A stretch of DNA of 64,000 nucleotides from Rutstroemia sp. NJR-2017a BVV2 (lineage: Eukaryota; Ascomycota; Leotiomycetes; Helotiales; Rutstroemiaceae), in the NCBI GenBank assembly GCA_002946415.1, contig NJPS01000057.1, positions 248,001 through 312,000 on the forward strand, written 5' to 3'. A model generated the notes under the pieces. It saw only the letters and a list, made by a program, of their open reading frames with translations. It made no database searches and was not told the origin of the DNA. This document shows, piece after piece, positions 1-10,152 of this stretch (positions within the stretch are counted from its first letter, which is position 1; every line of letters starts with the position of its first letter). The translations under genes and the position numbers were made by a program.

Positions 1-2
1 CG

Positions 3-389
3 CAGACTGTGGAAGAATTTCGAGATGTAATACAACTTCGGGAAAATGGAGAGACTGTTGATGGCAGACTGTTTCAGGCTTATGCCACTGGATCCCGGGA
101 TGAAAGGGCGAGCAGGTTATCATCTAAGTGGGACATGGTAGTCAACACAGCGTGGCCGCGACTGTCGCCTTGGGCGAAACGGAAATGGTTAGCTGAAATG
201 CTACTGGATCCAGCAGACACGACCCATCTTTTACACAAGTTGCACAGCTTGTTTCCCGGAGAATTGTACATCGACGGAGTTCTCTTTTTGAAAGATAACA
301 AGCAGGTCGTAAAATTCCCTAGACTGGATCCGAGAGATGGAGAGATCAAGATACTGACCGAGAAATGCCGACCCAATGTATTAAAGTAG
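3..389 (+). CDS. C-terminal part of a 2EXR/F-box-like fungal protein (5' end outside window)
   Basis: The reading frame is open to the left edge and ends at TAG 387-389, so only the last ~129 residues are seen. No catalytic motif is visible. Its tail, with PGELYIDGVLF followed by a charged stretch and KFPRLDP, resembles the tail of the next gene (GGELWANGELCYKD, then FTLKPLLQE). The two are therefore probably tandem paralogues. The function is unknown. The N-terminus needed to confirm an F-box-like domain is missing. Family assignment rests only on the similarity to the neighbour. Confidence 0.6.
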   Translation, partial: QTVEEFRDVIQLRENGETVDGRLFQAYATGSRDERASRLSSKWDMVVNTAWPRLSPWAKRKWLAEMLLDPADTTHLLHKLHSLFPGELYIDGVLFLKDNKQVVKFPRLDPRDGEIKILTEKCRPNVLK

Positions 390-553
390 GTTGTTCAACT
401 CGGTTCGTTTTCGTGTTTGATATGGTCAGACTCTGCGAAGTACTCTCTAATATAAAATCTTTGTGGGGACTTCGGAAAATTCAACTTCAATTCACCATGA
501 GGTTTTCCAGCCGCAGAGCACGCTTCTGCAGGCGGCACACAACGCCTAGCGAG

Positions 554-562
554 TATATATTT
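554..562 (+). promoter_or_regulatory. TATA-like box of the 712 gene
   Basis: TATATATTT lies about 150 bp upstream of the ATG at 712, in an otherwise unremarkable 322 bp gap between the tandem genes. Position and sequence fit a core promoter. There is no further support. Confidence 0.35.
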
Positions 563-711
563 CTGTAGGAGCCGCGGAGTTATAGCAGAGCGACAAACCC
601 TGCGATATTCACCCAGATCTAAAATCCTTCCCTTACAAACATCATAACATCTAAGACTCTACCTGGTGCATAGCCGTCCATTCCCACGCGCGGCTGGCGC
701 AGCCGGCAACA

Positions 712-1596
712 ATGCTCCACCTTCTTAGAGACATACCCCGCGAACTTCGCGATCAAATCTACCAATATGCATTTCAAACCCCACGGTCGTGCGTTACCTT
801 CCGATCTACGATTAATGGCAGCTTCCAAATTCTTCCTTATGATCCACAAAACGACTGTTGCCTTTCCAACTATTCGATCCCATCCATAGGACTTCTATCC
901 ACCTGCACCCAGATTCACCATGAGGCTCAATATATTCTTTGGAAGCAGAACTCATTGGGCCTCTGGCCTTCTGATGTATTCTGTAACTGGGCTGATCTAC
1001 CGGAGCGCGCCTTTGAAAAAGTGCAACATGTGGAGGTCAATTTGGACTTGACGGATAGCGACGACCTGAACTGGGCCGAGAAAGCGTTTAAGCGATTCTC
1101 TGCATGGTCAGTGAAGGGCAGCTTGAGAAGAGTAACAATAAATCCTATGCGGGAAGAGAACATGAAGCTTGATGTAAAGTGGATGCAGCGGGTTGAGGAA
1201 GCTATAGACATGAGACGAAAGAACGAAAAGGAGCAAACCGGAAAAGCAGCCGTGGATGATGAGAGTTTGAGTTTATATGGCCAGTGGATGACATTGTTTA
1301 AGGAAGCCGGTGGGAATGATGGATATTTGGGCAAAGATGTAGAGAAGAAGGTGGTCATTAAAACATGTTGGGATAAGTGGGAACGGAAGGATCAGAGCTC
1401 GTGGCTGCAGAAACGCAGGTCAGGCGATGCAGCGCAAATGGAAGCTGTAATGGCGGATTTCAATGAAACATTCGGAGGGGAATTATGGGCAAATGGCGAA
1501 CTATGCTACAAGGACCAGCAGCGGACCAGAAGGGTCTTTACCTTGAAGCCGTTACTGCAAGAACCTACTCTTGATGAGACATGTTTAGGGAAATAA
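712..1596 (+). CDS. F-box/2EXR-like fungal hypothetical protein
   Basis: Single-exon frame of 294 residues starting at ATG 712. The N-terminus (LLRDIPRELRDQIYQYAF, residues 4-21) has the leucine/proline/arginine pattern of the F-box-like or 2EXR region found in many uncharacterised Pezizomycotina proteins. It is followed by STCTQIHHEAQYILW (about residues 63-77), typical of the same families, where a cysteine/histidine-containing segment precedes the tail. The charged middle (about 150-190) looks helical. No enzyme motif is present. Its C-terminus is shared with the partial gene at the left edge, which suggests a tandem duplication. A role in ubiquitin-ligase adaptor complexes would be inference only. 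Confidence 0.75.
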   Translation: MLHLLRDIPRELRDQIYQYAFQTPRSCVTFRSTINGSFQILPYDPQNDCCLSNYSIPSIGLLSTCTQIHHEAQYILWKQNSLGLWPSDVFCNWADLPERAFEKVQHVEVNLDLTDSDDLNWAEKAFKRFSAWSVKGSLRRVTINPMREENMKLDVKWMQRVEEAIDMRRKNEKEQTGKAAVDDESLSLYGQWMTLFKEAGGNDGYLGKDVEKKVVIKTCWDKWERKDQSSWLQKRRSGDAAQMEAVMADFNETFGGELWANGELCYKDQQRTRRVFTLKPLLQEPTLDETCLGK

Positions 1597-1724
1597 ATGG
1601 CACACTTGCGCAGAACAATCCATTGCATGAGAATACATTCCAATTCAATAGAATATCAGAGCCATTGTATAATACAAGAGAGAGTGGCAGATGGGTATCA
1701 GTTCATATGGTTCTATTCGAGAAT

Positions 1725-2807
1725 CTATAGACCGCCTGCAGGTGGAACATATGGTGTAATCAGCATCTCACTGAACTTCTCCAACTTTTCCTTTCCCCTA
1801 ACCTCCTCTACTAACAACGGCATCTTGACTACGTTGAACTCCTCGTATAGTTCCTCTATCTGTTCCAGATACTTCTTTTGCATCTTCCTCCTAGCATTGC
1901 ATTGCTCGCACTCACTGCCGGCCTTGGGGAATAACAGCTGATTGACCACAATACAATGCGTATCTATCTGATAGCTCGCAAGTTCTTGAATCATTCGTTC
2001 GGTTTCGTATAATGAGAGGAACTCTGGAATACACACGCAGACAAAGGTTGTGAGATTCTCGTCCTTGAATTGAGTATTGACTTCGCTTATAGTTTCCCGT
2101 AGCCCTTCCAGTTTCTCCATCATGTCGTTCAGGTTCTGTCCGTTTGGTAGGGAACCATTAGCCCCGAGCAGTCCGTTGAGCATCGGTCCGAATTGTGAAG
2201 ACAGTTGAGAAATCTTGGCTAAGGCCTTTTCGAGGACGGTGGGGAATTGAAGGAAACGAAGGGTATGACCCGTGGGAGCGGTATCGAAGATAATAGTTTC
2301 GTAGGACATCGATTTGACCTGTTTAAGGACTTCGGCAAAAGACATTGCTTCATCGATACCGGGAATCTAGGAGAGTTCAATCTTAGTTTATGTGATATCT
2401 TGAGACGGACGTAGAAGGGGGCATACTGCATATGCGAGATCCTGCATCATTCCTCCCATCCCGGCAGCGGGACCCTCCTCTCCTTCCACTTGCCCCATGA
2501 GTTCCTGCATGCTTCCATTAGGATCGATCTCCATAGCGCTCAGGTTGGAGAAGCCGTCGATGCGTCTAGCTTCCTTTCCGAATTTCTGGTTGAAAGCGTC
2601 CGAAAGGTTGTGTGCGGGGTCTGTGGAAATGAGAAGGACCGAACGGCGGACTTTTGCCAGTTGAATTGCCAGAGAACATGATGTCGTGGTCTTTCCTACT
2701 CCTCCTTTTCCTCCTACGAAAATCCACCGCAGTGTCTTTTGGTCTAGGATAGATTGGAGGGTAGGTTCCAACTGTTCGTCATCGGTGTTAATGACTGCAG
2801 TAGACAT
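1725..2807 (-). CDS. GET3: GET3/ArsA-type ATPase, tail-anchored protein targeting factor
   Basis: Two exons, 2807-2427 and 2366-1725, flank a 60 bp intron (GTATGC donor, CTAG acceptor). Splicing joins ...DLAYA to [12 protein letters not shown] and gives 340 residues, the usual fungal length. Visible motifs: the deviant Walker [10 protein letters not shown] (32-40), [12 protein letters not shown] switch region, [11 protein letters not shown], and the zinc-binding C-E-Q-C pair (Cys280/Cys283) that holds the homodimer together. In this family the ATPase captures C-terminal transmembrane anchors in the cytosol and delivers them to the GET1/GET2 receptor at the ER. All key residues are intact. The gene is convergent with the 712 gene and divergent from the hydroxyisourate hydrolase. 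Confidence 0.96.
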
Positions 2808-3418
2808 ATCGAAGGCGGGGTAAGAGTATGTCAGAATGTACCTATTCGAAGGACAGAGGAGACGCGAGACGAACTTGGGTGGGTGAATTTCTATTGAGTA
2901 TGGAAGCAGCCGAATTATGTCACGGATTTAGAGCTTGGATTGTCATGGGCAAGGAACTGTAGAATTATCTTTTGCCTTCGGAGGACTTCTGCCAACAAAC
3001 GCGGGATGCGCTAAGGACCTGATTCGCTAGTAGGAGCTTTCACTCTCCCCCCAAATCCTTTAATTTCTGTCGCATGCCATTTCTGTCAATTGAACATCTC
3101 AGGTCTTAAGCTCTAATGCTTTCTACGGATCGGGATAAAGAGTTTGTATCTTCACAAGTAGCCTGTCCCCCACAAATACAAACCTAGCTCGCGGCTGATA
3201 TTCCTTACGAGGCTGAAAGGGCGGCCATCTCCGACTTGCGAGGTAGGTGGACGAGCTTCCCAAAACCTTTTCTTTGCTTCTAGCAGCAATTTCCTGTAAT
3301 ATATGATTTAAACAAGTCGCCGATATTAACAAGCAATTTCGATAACCTTCATCTATTGCATTTAAACACTTTCTTTCGGGCAAAGAACCCCGACGTCAGT
3401 CGCTCATAGCTCCAGTCT
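2808..3418. promoter_or_regulatory. Divergent intergenic region between GET3 and the HIU hydrolase
   Basis: This 611 bp gap separates two divergently transcribed genes and must hold both promoters. I see pyrimidine-rich stretches (for example around 3041-3062) but no clear TATA box, and no additional gene. Confidence 0.5.
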
Positions 3419-3892
3419 ATGCCCCGCAACTCCACCTCCAGCAAACGCCTTCAGGTCATATCTTCTCAACTCTCTCATCACATTGCCAACCCACAAAACA
3501 CCGAAATGGCAGCAAGAGACCCAATCACTTGTCATGCTCTTGACACGACGACTGGACGACCCGCTGCGAACCTCTCCGTTCAGCTTTCGTGCCTTTCCAA
3601 CCCGTCCATCATTTTCAACTGCACAACGAATTCTGATGGACGCATCAGCAATTGGAAACATGACACTGAGAAAGTGAGCGTTTTGATAGAGAAGCACTGC
3701 AAGGAGGAGAAACCAGGACAACCAGCAGGCTCTAGTGTTTGGCAATTGAAATTCGACACTGGATCATATTATGGGTTGGACAAAACATTCTGGCCGTTCG
3801 TGGAGCTCACATTCTTGGTGAAGGACGGAGAACATTTCCATGTACCGCTACTCTTGGGACCATACAGCTACACCACATACCGCGGAAGTTAA
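3419..3892 (+). CDS. 5-hydroxyisourate hydrolase (transthyretin-related protein)
   Basis: 157 residues, intronless. The family signatures are complete: ITCHALDTTTGRPA (36-49, with His39), DGR (73-75), HFHVPLLLGPYSYTTYRGS at the very C-terminus (His139/His141, terminal YRGS). These enzymes hydrolyse 5-hydroxyisourate to OHCU in urate breakdown. Starting at ATG 3419 adds about 30 residues before the usual start of the domain, and this leader contains RLQVISSQL (10-18), which fits the PTS2 pattern R-L-x5-Q-L. A peroxisomal location is therefore likely, as for animal HIU hydrolases with an N-terminal PTS2. An alternative start at MAARDP (3506) would remove the signal. Function is confident; targeting is inference. 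Confidence 0.94.
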   Translation: MPRNSTSSKRLQVISSQLSHHIANPQNTEMAARDPITCHALDTTTGRPAANLSVQLSCLSNPSIIFNCTTNSDGRISNWKHDTEKVSVLIEKHCKEEKPGQPAGSSVWQLKFDTGSYYGLDKTFWPFVELTFLVKDGEHFHVPLLLGPYSYTTYRGS

Positions 3893-4155
3893 TTCGGATG
3901 ATTCGGAGGTTACTTCAGTCATACTCAGATGGTAGACGACATGAACCAAGTCGTTTCATGGTACTCAAGGATGGATTAATTACAAAACGATATTGAAATC
4001 ACTGCTCCATTTCAATTTCCATCGAACTCCAACCCTCCCATAACGCCTCGCTCAAAAATGCCCTGGCCAAATATCACAATGTGCAGCCTTCCTCTCGTGA
4101 AAAGCATGTTTTTCTTTCGCTTTGTCTATCCCTCTTCAACGCCGCCGGCAATTTG

Positions 4156-4871
4156 TTAGACCTTGTGCAGGTTCATCTTCCGCAGCACGCCCTTCTTCCT
4201 CTCTCCTGTTCTGTAGCCTTGTTCATCACGGTCCTCCATCTCAACATATTCTTCGACAGTCTTGGGTGGATCCATATGCGGATCATCAAGGTCGTCTCGT
4301 TTTCCCGCTTCCCTTTGTATCATTCCAAAGTCACGTACTTCGTGACTCCCGTCTGTGTACTGGACGTTATCGTAAGATGGTACGGTAAGCGTTGAGCCTT
4401 TGTGTTTACTGTGGTGTCTTAATATGGAAAGTCGGGAACGTGTTCGATGAAGGTCGAGATCCGTGGATTCGATTGTGGCATTTTTGGAAGTATCTGCTTC
4501 AGGATGTGGTAAAGTTGTGTTTCGGTCTGTGGGAGAGCGTCAGCCATCAATGCGGGGTAACAGCATAGGTGCCCAGGTTGAGCAACAACATGGCGGCCTT
4601 GCAGAACATTGAAGAACGTACCGTGGCATAGAGGCTCAGGAAACCCGGTGTCCTTGTTTGAAAGACGGGTTTCCTTTGGGGGTTCCTGAATATTTGTACT
4701 CATGTTGTCCGAATCAAAAGTATACTCGAACTCTAGGAAAGGATCCTTCCGCTTGCCCGTCTTGGATCTGAAACTCGAAGTGCTGCTGGAATTTATCGAT
4801 GATTCGGAGGTTGACCTTGAAGATGATGGTCTTCGAAAGGAAAGTGCTTGCCAAAACGAACTTCCAGGCAT
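4156..4871 (-). CDS. Two-exon gene for a basic, disordered hypothetical protein
   Basis: Exon 1 is 4871-4622 and exon 2 is 4526-4156. The 95 bp intron has a strong GTACGT donor, a GCTGAC branch point and a CTCTCCCACAG acceptor. Splicing changes frame and gives 206 residues. Ignoring the intron gives a different C-terminus that ends at 4419. The N-terminus (MPGSSFWQALSFRRPSSSRS) is serine/arginine rich. The middle is low complexity, and exon 2 encodes a charged tail (DDLDDPHMDPPKTVEEYVEM, then a lysine/arginine-rich end). There is no signal peptide, membrane segment or known domain. An in-frame upstream ATG at 4997 would add 42 residues; I prefer 4871 because the added part looks non-coding. 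Function unknown. Confidence 0.6.
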
Positions 4872-7800
4872 TTTTGTTGAGTTTGGAGTCGGGAGTAGTA
4901 ATGATGGGATAGGGATCCTGCTAGAAGTGTGATATTTAACGGGCAAGCAGATGCTGTCCTTCCGTTTCGGCTTGTTGGTGTAGGACTCGTAATGCAACAG
5001 AGTGAGTGGCTAAAACCGAATGGTTTCTCTTGGTTACGTTCCGTATGCGTTCCGTATGCCACAAGACCTATGCATCAGCTACCTAATGCAGCTTACCCAA
5101 CTGTACGAGGACTTGTAGGCTGCTTGACAGTACGAAAATGACTACCTGGAATTGAAGTAGGATATTGAGCTGTGAAGTTGTATAGACTCTGTAGATGTTT
5201 TGTTGACTGAATTATTTGTTCATTAATCATCATTTCATTGATTCAGAGCCATCCAACGACCCATTCGCATACAGAGATACATCTGAGTCCGTGGTTTGAG
5301 ATACTTGGCATTGAAGTTACCCCCCAACAGGGATTCTTATTGATCTTTGCCTATAGGAGCTTAATCTTCCATTTCCTAAGCCTTGTCTGTGGTTCAAAAT
5401 GGTTTAAAATGGGACCCTTTGGCTTAAGTATCCGTGGTATCCAAACATCCTGTGCATGGTAATGACCTCTATGACGTAAAACGACAAATCACAAGGGAAT
5501 GAAGTTGCCGGAGAAAAGTCCTCAGATTCTTGTTTCACTGGACGAGAGCTTGACAACGCAAAAGTCGTGAAAGCTGGCTGTTGGATGTCGCAGTAAGGTT
5601 ACCACACCAAAACTTCCCCAATGTGCGAATAGCTTCGACATGTTTTTACACGACCTTATACTGAGACTGAGTCTTTTATGTGATAGGAGATTCATTTCAT
5701 TCGTTTCATTGAATGAAGAACAGGTTAAGATTTCTATGAGACATTTGAAATTCCCATACCCCGTGGTGTGGCTCGATCGGACGTCGGCACAACGGTAATC
5801 GCCTGGATGAGGCATATTTCGCGCGTTTCGGGCGGAGCAGATCATTTACCAATCATTTTTCATCTCTTCAGCAGGAGCGTTGTGGCTTGGCCTTGAATAT
5901 CTTGCTGTCTATTATCCCTTTCGCCTACAAAGAGATAGGGATTAGACGCCAAACCATCTCAATTCCGCCACGGCGGAATCTACACACCTCAACAGATCAA
6001 TGTCACCTCACGGACTTGACGAGCATTTGTTCCAACGGGCGGGGAATCACACGAGTATGCAAGGAAATCGATACGCGGATTCCACGGCGAAGTTCGGCTG
6101 TTCGTGGTTCGCACCTTTGAATTGATGAGAGTGGTTGGATAAACACTCGACGACGATGGCACCCCCCTTTTATCCCCTTATCGAACGTCGAAGCACATCG
6201 CTTCAGGTGCTTTAAATAGCTGGAACACTAATCATTGATCGACTAACTATATACTATTTGTCTCACCCATAGTGAGGGCCATATTCCACCATGGTCTTAT
6301 GAACCAGATACCTCCACGTTCTGTACCTTTTCCTTTGAATTAAACCGCTCTTTATTGGAATCTCGAACGACAAAAATCTTCTCAGAGATCGAACTTTTCG
6401 CCGGCTTTTGGCACCAATCGACTGAGAACTCTTCGCCGCCGGGCAATTCACACTCCTACAGGGCATCTTGGTCTTAGGAATACATAGCATCAACTGGGAA
6501 CGGCATTCTATATGATTTGAGGGCGACAGACTATTTAAGCCACGACGAAGAGACTGGCCGCGGGCATATCGGAAGATCGATCTTTGCTTCATCAGTACCG
6601 TCATCACCTGGGCTGTCTTGCACAATCCGCTAAAAGTCGCTGCTCGAAGGACTAGTCGCATTGCTGTGTTGTTTCTTAGGCTCAATATCAGTCATTGTCA
6701 GATACAGGTGGCAAACCTCGCATTGCATGCAGCGGATATATAAGACATCAACTGACGCTGTACGTATCTGTATCTTAGCAGCTTCCAAGTGGGAATTTGG
6801 TTTCTCGAGATAAACTGTATGCCCGCGGGACATGGTCTTCAGAATCATGCCTACTTCCTCACTTACTAGGACAAAAGCCACGAAGCCACTGCATGCTGGG
6901 AGGTAAAGCACATGGGTTGTCTGTATACCGGAAAGGTTATTCGTGTTATATTAATTCTCAAGTACTAGAGGAGGCATTATACTGAAAAGGTTGGGTTAGG
7001 TGCTCCCCTCATCAAGTTTCGACTCAATATTTTGGCACTCGAAGTTCAATAGTCTGTATCCTGGACCCGTCACACCCGAGGTTATGACTGTTCTGGTCTC
7101 TTGTTCTCTATGAACAGCATCATTTCTAGCTACACTCTGTACGTTGGTGACGCGGAAGCCTCAAAATCTCAATTTCGGGCGAAACGCAAATGAAATCCTC
7201 CCCTCCTGTTGCCAAATCGGGGTGATTAACAACTAAGCCGGTCCGAATGTAGTGGTCCGATGTTTTGCTGCAGGTGTGAGACGTTGAGGACTTTGAATAG
7301 AATTTTAGTGAGTTGATAGAAGATCCATGTAGGAGGTCCTGGTTGCATCTCAAGGCCGGAGACCTCGAGCCAACCACTCATCAACAGCCGCCCAAGCAAT
7401 ACGGAAATGCTTCGCGTCTTGGAAAATGGAGCCGAAACTGTCAACACCATGGATTCTATGTCCAATCATTTCGGTTCTCAGGCCCTCGCAAGCGCCAATT
7501 TGCTGCCACTCGCTTGCGCCGTCCCCTGGTTTAACAACCCCAGTTGGTGCATGTAACCGTTCGAACACTTCATCCTGCACCATATAACGGATATGGAACG
7601 TGATCCCCCCGACAGCTAGCCAGCAGTTTTTTTTCTTTAAATGCCTAATGGTGCATCATCCATTACTTTGTCTTATGTTGCAGTGAATGAAGACCCGTGC
7701 TTACTAGGTGTTAAGCAAAGAATTCCCCAGACCGGTGAGAACTGCGAGGTTCATTTGTCGTGTAGCCAACTGTTACATGCGTAATGGTTGTATGAAGGCA

Positions 7801-7968
7801 TTGAAATACTTCGATATGCTCTGTCTCCACTTCTTTCTGAGCTGAGCTCACCACCCATTCATTGGGTTTCTTATGCCGTGCACCATCTCAAGCTAGGATT
7901 TTTGAAGAGACGTCGACTTCTTTCTTTCAGATTCAGATACTAATCCTAAATCTACCAAAAGCGCTACA
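4872..7968. other. 3.1 kb intergenic stretch without a supportable gene
   Basis: Short open frames occur on both strands but none has a family signature or a convincing splice structure. The most protein-like is 7583-7350 on the minus strand (start MVQDEVFERLHAPTG, with SFGSIFQDAKHFRIAWAAV near its end). I cannot extend it into a full gene. An oligo-T run lies at about 7627-7636. The last few hundred bases must contain the promoter of the HET gene. Confidence 0.5.
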
Positions 7969-10152
7969 ATGGATAGCGCCTCGTCAGACGCGAGTGAGCC
8001 TGAACAGCATGTAACTGATGGTCATTCATGCGAGGAATGTGACCATCTGATGCAACAACTTCTCAAGCCCACAATCATTCACGATGCATCGGGGCGAGAC
8101 TATGCCAAGCCTATTAATGTAGGATGGATGGACTCGATCATGAACGTCACTTATTGCTCTCTCTGCCGCCTCATCACACGTATCTACAATCAAGTTAGAC
8201 GACTTCCAACCCATCTTGATGAACGCATATATTGTGAGATGGGAAATGGTCCAGTACAGGTTGATGCATCAGGATACCGCTGTAACTGGTGTATAAGCCT
8301 CTTTTTCTTTGCGCCCGGTCCGGAAAGCGAGGACTGCATTGACCCTTTGTGGACACCTTCCTTTCGCCTGCTTGCTGACGATGTATTTAAACTTGGCGTC
8401 GAGCGAGGTGTAAAGGAACTGGGCAGACTACATCAAGGATTCCATGTCGACCATGATTTCATACGAGACTGCTATGAGACCTGTATCGGGAACCATGGGA
8501 GCGCCTGCGCAGATCCGGAACGACCAGGCTCTAAAGGGCAAAAGTTTCCTTTGGTTGACCCCAGGCCTCTCCCATTAGCATTTAGAGTCATTGATGTTGA
8601 AGACTCCATGATCATTCCCGCTCCCGACCATTGCTCATTTGTCGTACTGTCGTACGTTTGGGGAGAAACCAGATTTCCGACCTTGAAAAAAAGCAATCAT
8701 CGAGAGCTCCAGGCTCACAATAGTCTGACATCCTGGCATGTCCCGAAAACCATTGCAGATGCAATGGAAGTATCACGGATCCTGAAGATCAGATATCTCT
8801 GGGTGGATGCCTTGTGTATCTTGCAGGATGATGAGGACGACAAAGCTGCACAGATACAGCAGATGGATGTCATTTATTCAAAAGCAAATCTGACGATCGT
8901 AGCAGCGGGTGAGATAGCGTATGCCGATAGGGGCCTCTGGGTAGCCTCGGAACAGTCCAAGCTTTTTAACCAGGTAGTGGAGGAGATTTGGGGTTTACGG
9001 TTCATTGGAACAGCGCCGTTAGCACAAAATGTTGTCTCACGCAGCTTATGGCATAAACGCGCATGGACGTATCAGGAATCTGTTCTTTCGAAACGGCTCT
9101 TAGTCTTCACAGATTATCAAACTTATTACTCATGTGAGATAGCGGAGTTCGCACAGGACTATATTCAATCGGTCAACGCCGACGGTAGCCAGCAAGAAGC
9201 GCAGTGTTTCAGTAATGTCGACTCACCAAAGCTATCCCCTTTGAGTTATTTCTCAGACGAATTCCGCATAATCATTAGAGATTACTCTGCAAGGGAATTG
9301 TCTTATGATTCTGATGGTCTTAATGCTGTCTCTGGCGTGCTGAGAAATTACAAGCGTGGCACCAATGATCGCTTTCTTTGTGGTCTTCCAATCTCAGATT
9401 TGTTCGAATTTGGTATGCTTTGGTTCTGTCGTAGCAGTCTAAGGCATCGCCAGCCATCACGTTCCGGCAAGCCGTTCCCTTCTTGGTCCTGGGTTGGCTG
9501 GGTAGGCGGAGTCGATTGGGTCTGGCATGGTAAAGCAGATGACTACACAGACTCTCGTATCATATTTGAATGGTCATTCGAGCATGACGGAGGTACTATA
9601 CGTAGCGAGGATTTACATTACCTTACAGCTAGTGTAGACCAAGAGTCTCAATCAATGTTAACGCAATTCGCAAATTTGTCCCTAACCACCATTGAAACCG
9701 GTATTCTCAATTTTGAGACCAAGCTGGCCTCATTTCATGTCGAGGGTACATGTTGGAAAGGAAGTGTCATGTTTGATGATAGTGATTACGCCGAAAAGGG
9801 GTTCTACAGAATCATGCATGGCGAGTCGTGGATTGGAAGCGTACATCTTGAAGCATTGGCCATAAGTGAGCTCTCAATCCACTCCGGAACCATGCAGAGC
9901 TTTGTTGTATTGTCCGAGTCTGGAGGAACGATTTTACCTATGACGGTCGATCGGGATGCCTACGGCGACGAGGAGCCTGAGAACACTTATTACTATTCCG
10001 AGACCTTAGCAGTGGAAAACGAGATTGATGTCTACAACGTTATAATGATTATATGGGAAGCAGATGTCGCATATCGTCGGGGAATTGGTCAAATTCATAA
10101 GAAGTCTTTCGAGGGAGCTGAATGGATCATGAAAGCCATTCGTCTGGGATAA
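7969..10152 (+). CDS. HET-domain (heterokaryon incompatibility type) protein
   Basis: Intronless frame of 727 residues. The N-terminal ~120 residues carry paired cysteines (CEECDHL, YCSLCRLI, CNWC) seen ahead of many fungal HET domains. The HET domain runs from about residue 218 to 365: FVVLSYVWGET, then HVPKTIADAMEV, RYLWVDALCILQDDEDDKAAQ and QMDVIYSKANLTIVAAG. The family hallmark LWHKRAWTYQESVLSKRLLV follows about 35 residues later. The C-terminal half, including FPSWSWVGWVGGVDW, is the usual variable region. HET proteins trigger growth arrest or cell death in allorecognition in characterised cases; most genomic copies, like this one, are of unknown specificity. No stop or frameshift is seen. 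Confidence 0.93.
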   Translation: MDSASSDASEPEQHVTDGHSCEECDHLMQQLLKPTIIHDASGRDYAKPINVGWMDSIMNVTYCSLCRLITRIYNQVRRLPTHLDERIYCEMGNGPVQVDASGYRCNWCISLFFFAPGPESEDCIDPLWTPSFRLLADDVFKLGVERGVKELGRLHQGFHVDHDFIRDCYETCIGNHGSACADPERPGSKGQKFPLVDPRPLPLAFRVIDVEDSMIIPAPDHCSFVVLSYVWGETRFPTLKKSNHRELQAHNSLTSWHVPKTIADAMEVSRILKIRYLWVDALCILQDDEDDKAAQIQQMDVIYSKANLTIVAAGEIAYADRGLWVASEQSKLFNQVVEEIWGLRFIGTAPLAQNVVSRSLWHKRAWTYQESVLSKRLLVFTDYQTYYSCEIAEFAQDYIQSVNADGSQQEAQCFSNVDSPKLSPLSYFSDEFRIIIRDYSARELSYDSDGLNAVSGVLRNYKRGTNDRFLCGLPISDLFEFGMLWFCRSSLRHRQPSRSGKPFPSWSWVGWVGGVDWVWHGKADDYTDSRIIFEWSFEHDGGTIRSEDLHYLTASVDQESQSMLTQFANLSLTTIETGILNFETKLASFHVEGTCWKGSVMFDDSDYAEKGFYRIMHGESWIGSVHLEALAISELSIHSGTMQSFVVLSESGGTILPMTVDRDAYGDEEPENTYYYSETLAVENEIDVYNVIMIIWEADVAYRRGIGQIHKKSFEGAEWIMKAIRLG

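Noticed and set aside
7350..7583. Minus-strand 77-codon frame before the HET gene
   Set aside because: Protein-like composition, but no extension on either side and no known family.
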